From Acetobacteraceae bacterium (lineage in GTDB: Bacteria > Pseudomonadota > Alphaproteobacteria > Acetobacterales > Acetobacteraceae), in contig CANHTE010000025.1 in assembly GCA_947462945.1 (NCBI GenBank), positions 1-9,281 on the forward strand: a stretch of DNA of 9,281 nt, given 5' to 3'. Under the pieces are notes generated by a model. That model saw only the letters and a program-made list of their open reading frames with translations, was not told where the DNA came from and made no database searches. Each line of letters starts with the position of its first letter. Positions within the stretch are counted from its first letter, which is position 1. Both the position numbers and the translations under genes were made by a program. Shown here in pieces: positions 6,352 to 9,281 of this stretch.

Positions 6352-7671
6352 TCAGGCGCTGGCGACGCGCGTGGCCAGCCCCATGCCGCGCAGCAGATGC
6401 GCATGCAGCCGCTCGGCCGTCAGGCGGTAGCCATCCGGGGTGAAATGCACGAGGTCGGGGCGCATCAGGGGCGCCTCGCCCCGGGCCATCTCGGGCAGGC
6501 GGCAGGGGCTGCGCGTGACCTCGGCGCTCCAGTCGAAGAAGCCCACGCGCTGCGCCTGCGCCACGCTGCGTTGGGCCGCACGCACGCGGACCAGGGCCGG
6601 CAAAGGCGAGACGGCGGCGCAGCCCTGCGGCGGCCGGCCACGCCGTGGCGCAGGAACAGGCCGGCCGGCATCGGGCACGCCCATCACCAGGATGCCACTG
6701 CGCGGCAGGGTTTGTTGCAGGCGCTGGATCTGCCGCGTCAATTGCACCGCATAGGCGGCCTCATCGAAACCCGAATCCGCGGCCTCATTGGTGCCGAAGG
6801 CCAGGATCGCCAGCGCCGGTGGCCGCCCGCTCAATTCCCGCGCCATGATCAGGGGGTCCCGATTGTCGAGCGAGGCGAGCGTCGCGCCATTGATGCCGAA
6901 GCCCTCGACCAACACGCCCCGGCCGCGCCGCTCCAGCCCCCAGCCCAGCAATTCCACCGGGCCATCGCCCTCCAGTTCCAGCGCGACCTCGCGGCTGCCG
7001 CGCGGCGCATCGAGCATGACCGGGCGAAACTCCGGGCTGGCATGGCGCAGCGTGACCGGACCCAGGGCCAGGCCATCCACCCGCAACCGGAAACTCCCCG
7101 AGGCCGGGCCCGCCATCAACGCGAGGTGCACGCGGTCAAAGCCGGCAGCCTCGGTCGAGCGCAGGGAGATGGTGTCGCCGCCTCGTTCGCCGGTCAGGCG
7201 GAAGCCGGTCAGGCCGAAGGGGCCGGGCGTTCCGGCGCGGAGCGCGCTGCGCGCCTGCCACTCGCCGACCTGCGTCGCTTCCACCATCTGGTTCGCATTG
7301 ATCGGGCGCTGGACGCGGCCGGGCGGCAAGCGGCCCGGCCCGGCCGCGCCGAAACGTGCCTGCATCAACTCACGCAAATGCCCGATCATGACGGGGCCGG
7401 CGGTATGGCTATCCCCCAGCATCAGGATCAGGGCGCGCGGCTCTCCGCCCCCGGCGGGCGCGCGGGGAGAGGACGCCCGCAAGGCATGGGCAAGCGGCGT
7501 ATAGGGGCTTTCGCCCGCACGTGCCGGCAGCAATCCCTCCAGGCCAGGGTCGGGCCTGGTCTGCGCCACCAGGCTGGGCGGCGCGCCTTCACCCGGCATG
7601 CGCTCGGGCGGGGCCGCGCATCCTGCCAGCAGGCCCCCGCCACCCAGGAAAAATTTGCGCCTGTTCAGCAT
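6352..7671 (-). CDS. Ape1/PatB-like SGNH lipoprotein, probable peptidoglycan O-acetyl esterase or transferase
   Basis: From ATG 7671 the protein has 439 residues. It opens with NRRKFFLGGGGLLAGC, a twin-arginine-like motif followed by a lipobox with Cys18, so it is probably a lipoprotein. SGNH blocks follow: MLGDSHTAG (Ser88), GINGATL (Gly262), AFGTNEA (Asn295) and DLVHFTPDGY (Asp406, His409). About 110 residues rich in predicted beta strands sit between the first two blocks. GDSHTAG, GTNEA and such an insert are the layout of the Ape1 peptidoglycan O-acetylesterase family, whose relatives work with an MBOAT. Which direction of reaction it catalyses is not visible. The frame stays open to GTG 7719 and ATG 7698; the signal sequence favours 7671 although no good ribosome site precedes it. 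It begins the three-gene operon. Confidence 0.85.
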   Translation of the reverse strand: MLNRRKFFLGGGGLLAGCAAPPERMPGEGAPPSLVAQTRPDPGLEGLLPARAGESPYTPLAHALRASSPRAPAGGGEPRALILMLGDSHTAGPVMIGHLRELMQARFGAAGPGRLPPGRVQRPINANQMVEATQVGEWQARSALRAGTPGPFGLTGFRLTGERGGDTISLRSTEAAGFDRVHLALMAGPASGSFRLRVDGLALGPVTLRHASPEFRPVMLDAPRGSREVALELEGDGPVELLGWGLERRGRGVLVEGFGINGATLASLDNRDPLIMARELSGRPPALAILAFGTNEAADSGFDEAAYAVQLTRQIQRLQQTLPRSGILVMGVPDAGRPVPAPRRGRPPQGCAAVSPLPALVRVRAAQRSVAQAQRVGFFDWSAEVTRSPCRLPEMARGEAPLMRPDLVHFTPDGYRLTAERLHAHLLRGMGLATRVASA

Positions 7672-7760
7672 TTCAGAAGGCTGGGCACTTATCAGCATCG
7701 GACCGCATGGTAGCTTCACCTCTTCCCGCCCAACGTCTCAGTCAAACTGGAGACTTCAAC
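7672..7760. promoter_or_regulatory. Divergent spacer between the SGNH-MBOAT operon and the DUF459 gene
   Basis: Only 89 bases lie between the two chosen starts, so both promoters must overlap here or extend into coding sequence. If the leftward gene starts at GTG 7719 the spacer shrinks to 41 bases. TTGACT on the minus strand (7745-7740) could be a -35 box for the operon, but I see no matching -10. GGAGA at 7749-7753 is the DUF459 ribosome site. Shared control of the two transcripts is plausible. Confidence 0.3.
7749..7753 (+). promoter_or_regulatory. Ribosome binding site of the DUF459 gene
   Basis: GGAGA lies seven bases before GTG 7761. It decides the start: upstream in-frame ATGs (7521, 7707) lack such a site and would put non-signal sequence before the export signal. 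Confidence 0.6.
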
Positions 7761-8558
7761 GTGGCCCCGCGTCATCCGAACGTGTGCCTTCTCCGCCGTG
7801 GCCTTGTCTATGGCGCCATCGCCCTGCTGTCGTCGGGCGGGATGGCGTTGGCGCAACCTGCCATCCGGCCCGATCCGCTGCCGGATCGCCCGGCGCTGGA
7901 TCGGGTCCATCTGCTGTTCTGCGGGGATTCGCTGGCGCAGGGCATGTTCCTCTCGCTCAACGGCCAGTTGCGCCGGCGTGAGACATTGCGGGTCACGAAT
8001 GGCACGCTGCATGCCACGGGTGTGACGCGCAGTGACGAGCATGACTGGCCCAGCGTCACGCGGGACCTGGTTGCCCGGCATCGCCCGAACCTCACCATCT
8101 TTTGGGTGGGCGCCAATGATTTCCGGCCCCTGGTGGTGCGCGAAACCCGCTCCCGATACGCCTTCGGCACCCAGGCCTTCGCCGATGCCTATGGCCGCCG
8201 CGTGGGTGAAATGGTGACCCGCGCGGCAGAAGCCGGTTCGCGCGTGGTGTGGTTCGGCCTGCCCAATGTGCGCGAGGCGCAATTCGCCGGCGCCGTGCGG
8301 CAGTTGAACGAAATCCAGCAGGATGCCGCCATCGCCGCCGGCGCCGTCTGGGTCCCGACCTGGGACGCAACGAGCGACCCACAGGGCCGCTTCAAATCCA
8401 GCATCAACCTGGAGCGCGGCGCGCGGGGTTTCCGCGCGGAGGATGGCGTGCATTTCACCGAATGGGGCTACCGCCGGATCGCGGCGCTGTTTTTCGATGA
8501 GGTGGAGGGCATCTTTCCCGAATTGGCGCCCAGCCTGGGCCGACTCAGCGATACCTGA
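7761..8558 (+). CDS. DUF459-type exported SGNH protein
   Basis: A 265-residue protein starting at GTG. Residues 10-31 form a signal peptide (LLRRGLVYGAIALLSSGG then ALA, cleavage about 31/32) with two arginines before the hydrophobic core, so Sec or possibly Tat export. The mature part carries FCGDSLAQG (Ser57), ATGVTRSDEHDWP (Gly87), VGANDFRPL (Asn119), VVWFGLPNVRE and AEDGVHFTEWGYRRIA (Asp228, His231). HDWP, GAND, GLP and DGVHFT in this order are typical of DUF459, an SGNH-fold family of unproven activity often encoded near MBOAT genes. A periplasmic acyl-transferase or esterase role beside the MBOAT operon is inferred. The gene is divergent from that operon, and its stop touches the stop of the next gene. 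Confidence 0.85.
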   Translation: MAPRHPNVCLLRRGLVYGAIALLSSGGMALAQPAIRPDPLPDRPALDRVHLLFCGDSLAQGMFLSLNGQLRRRETLRVTNGTLHATGVTRSDEHDWPSVTRDLVARHRPNLTIFWVGANDFRPLVVRETRSRYAFGTQAFADAYGRRVGEMVTRAAEAGSRVVWFGLPNVREAQFAGAVRQLNEIQQDAAIAAGAVWVPTWDATSDPQGRFKSSINLERGARGFRAEDGVHFTEWGYRRIAALFFDEVEGIFPELAPSLGRLSDT

Positions 8559-9281
8559 CTACGAATCGGCCGTGATGTTGGCGCGGCGCACCACCTCCCG
8601 CCAGCGGTCCAGTTCAGCGCGCTGGAAGCTGGCAAGGTCCTCGGCGCTGCCCCCCATGGCCTCCACGCCGTTGCGGGCAAAGGCGGCCTGGGTTTCGGGG
8701 TCCCGGAGGGCCGCGTTGAACACGGCGTTCAGCCGCAGCGTGAGCGGTGCAGGCAGCCGCGGCGGCGCGTAAAGCGCCCACCAGGCCTCGATATTGATCG
8801 CGGGCAGGCCACCCTCGCCAAAGGTCGGCACGTTCGGCAGCACATCGCTGCGCGTGGTGCCGGTAATGCCCAGGCCCAGCATGGTGCCGGCCTCGATATG
8901 CCCGCGCACGAACTGGGTGTGGTAGAACATGGCGTCAATCTGGCCGCTCAGCAGATCGGTCACCGCACGCGCCCCATCGCGATAGGGCACATGGGTCGTG
9001 ACGATACCGGTGGCCTCGCCCAGCAGCGCCTGGGCCAGATGCGCCGTGGTGCCCGTGCCGGAGGAGGCGACCGAAAGCGGACGCGTGCGGGCGAGCGCGA
9101 TGAATTCCGCCAGGTTTCGCGCGCCGAGCTGCGGGCGCACCACCAACAGGATCTTGGTCTTGGAATGGGCGATGATCGGCGTGAAATCCCGCATGGGATC
9201 ATAGGGCAGGTTGGGCATGAGATGCGGGTTCACCGCATGGGTGCCAATGGTGCCCAGCAGCAGCGTCGTGCCATCCGGCAC
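8559..9281 (-). CDS. Bug-type tripartite tricarboxylate transporter receptor, partial
   Basis: The visible 240 residues are the C-terminal three quarters of a periplasmic solute-binding protein; the window edge cuts off the start and signal peptide. Family marks are PDGTTLLLGTIGTHAVNPHL and LPYDPMRDFTPI near the left end of the protein, VASSGTGTTAHLAQALLGE, VPYRDGARAVTDLLSGQID and LPNVPTFGEGGLP. Bug proteins bind small carboxylates and are often orphans without adjacent permease genes; the ligand is not predictable. The first visible codon is a GTG only by chance and is not a start. The TAG stop abuts the TGA of the convergent DUF459 gene. Unrelated in function to the acylation island as far as can be seen. 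Confidence 0.92.
   Translation of the reverse strand: MPDGTTLLLGTIGTHAVNPHLMPNLPYDPMRDFTPIIAHSKTKILLVVRPQLGARNLAEFIALARTRPLSVASSGTGTTAHLAQALLGEATGIVTTHVPYRDGARAVTDLLSGQIDAMFYHTQFVRGHIEAGTMLGLGITGTTRSDVLPNVPTFGEGGLPAINIEAWWALYAPPRLPAPLTLRLNAVFNAALRDPETQAAFARNGVEAMGGSAEDLASFQRAELDRWREVVRRANITADS

Noticed and set aside
5821..7713. 630-codon plus-strand open frame
   Set aside because: It is antisense to the SGNH and MBOAT genes, gives Gln/Arg/Ala-rich sequence without motifs, and is expected by chance in high-GC DNA.
7521..7760. Upstream extension of the DUF459 frame
   Set aside because: It would place Pro/Ala-rich sequence ahead of the signal peptide and run antisense over the SGNH lipoprotein; GGAGA before GTG 7761 marks the real start.

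Overview
The window is GC-rich DNA with tightly packed genes, abutting or overlapping starts and stops, and several GTG starts. It looks like an alphaproteobacterium, most likely Rhodospirillales/Acetobacteraceae (Roseomonas-like). The basis is a DUF2842 membrane protein, the alphaproteobacterial ihfA-merR pair, a Bug-type solute receptor and a DUF459 protein. The taxonomic call is inference from gene content and composition, not from a marker alignment.

Left part (1-3107): an intergenic stretch with a 12-bp direct repeat and a GC-rich hairpin, then a small DUF2842 membrane protein on the minus strand with unusually low GC. Divergent from it is apt (adenine phosphoribosyltransferase, GTG start). 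Overlapping the end of apt by 38 bp is a 690-residue sensor kinase with domain order LOV - DHp/HATPase - receiver - HPt. Its LOV domain keeps the photoactive cysteine and the flavin-contacting Asn/Gln residues, so it should be a blue-light-sensing phosphorelay kinase. No output regulator lies beside it.

Middle (3100-3830): a perfect 12-bp inverted repeat separates the kinase from a convergent ihfA-merR pair. These two are joined by a GTGA stop/start overlap. The fabH gene that usually precedes ihfA in alphaproteobacteria is absent.

Right part (3999-8558): a candidate envelope O-acylation island. A central minus-strand operon holds an Ape1/PatB-like SGNH lipoprotein, an MBOAT membrane acyltransferase and a roughly 98-residue single-pass membrane protein. 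The SGNH and MBOAT genes share one frame and are separated by a single TGA. Plus-strand genes flank the operon: one exported SGNH hydrolase converges on its 3' end, and a DUF459-type exported SGNH protein diverges from its 5' end. The likely scheme is that the MBOAT moves acyl (probably acetyl) groups across the inner membrane while the periplasmic SGNH proteins attach or remove them on peptidoglycan or another envelope glycan. The acceptor cannot be read from the sequence.

Right edge (8559-9281): a Bug-type tripartite tricarboxylate transporter receptor, truncated by the window end. Its stop codon directly abuts the stop of the DUF459 gene. I saw no tRNA, rRNA, CRISPR array, insertion sequence or phage gene.
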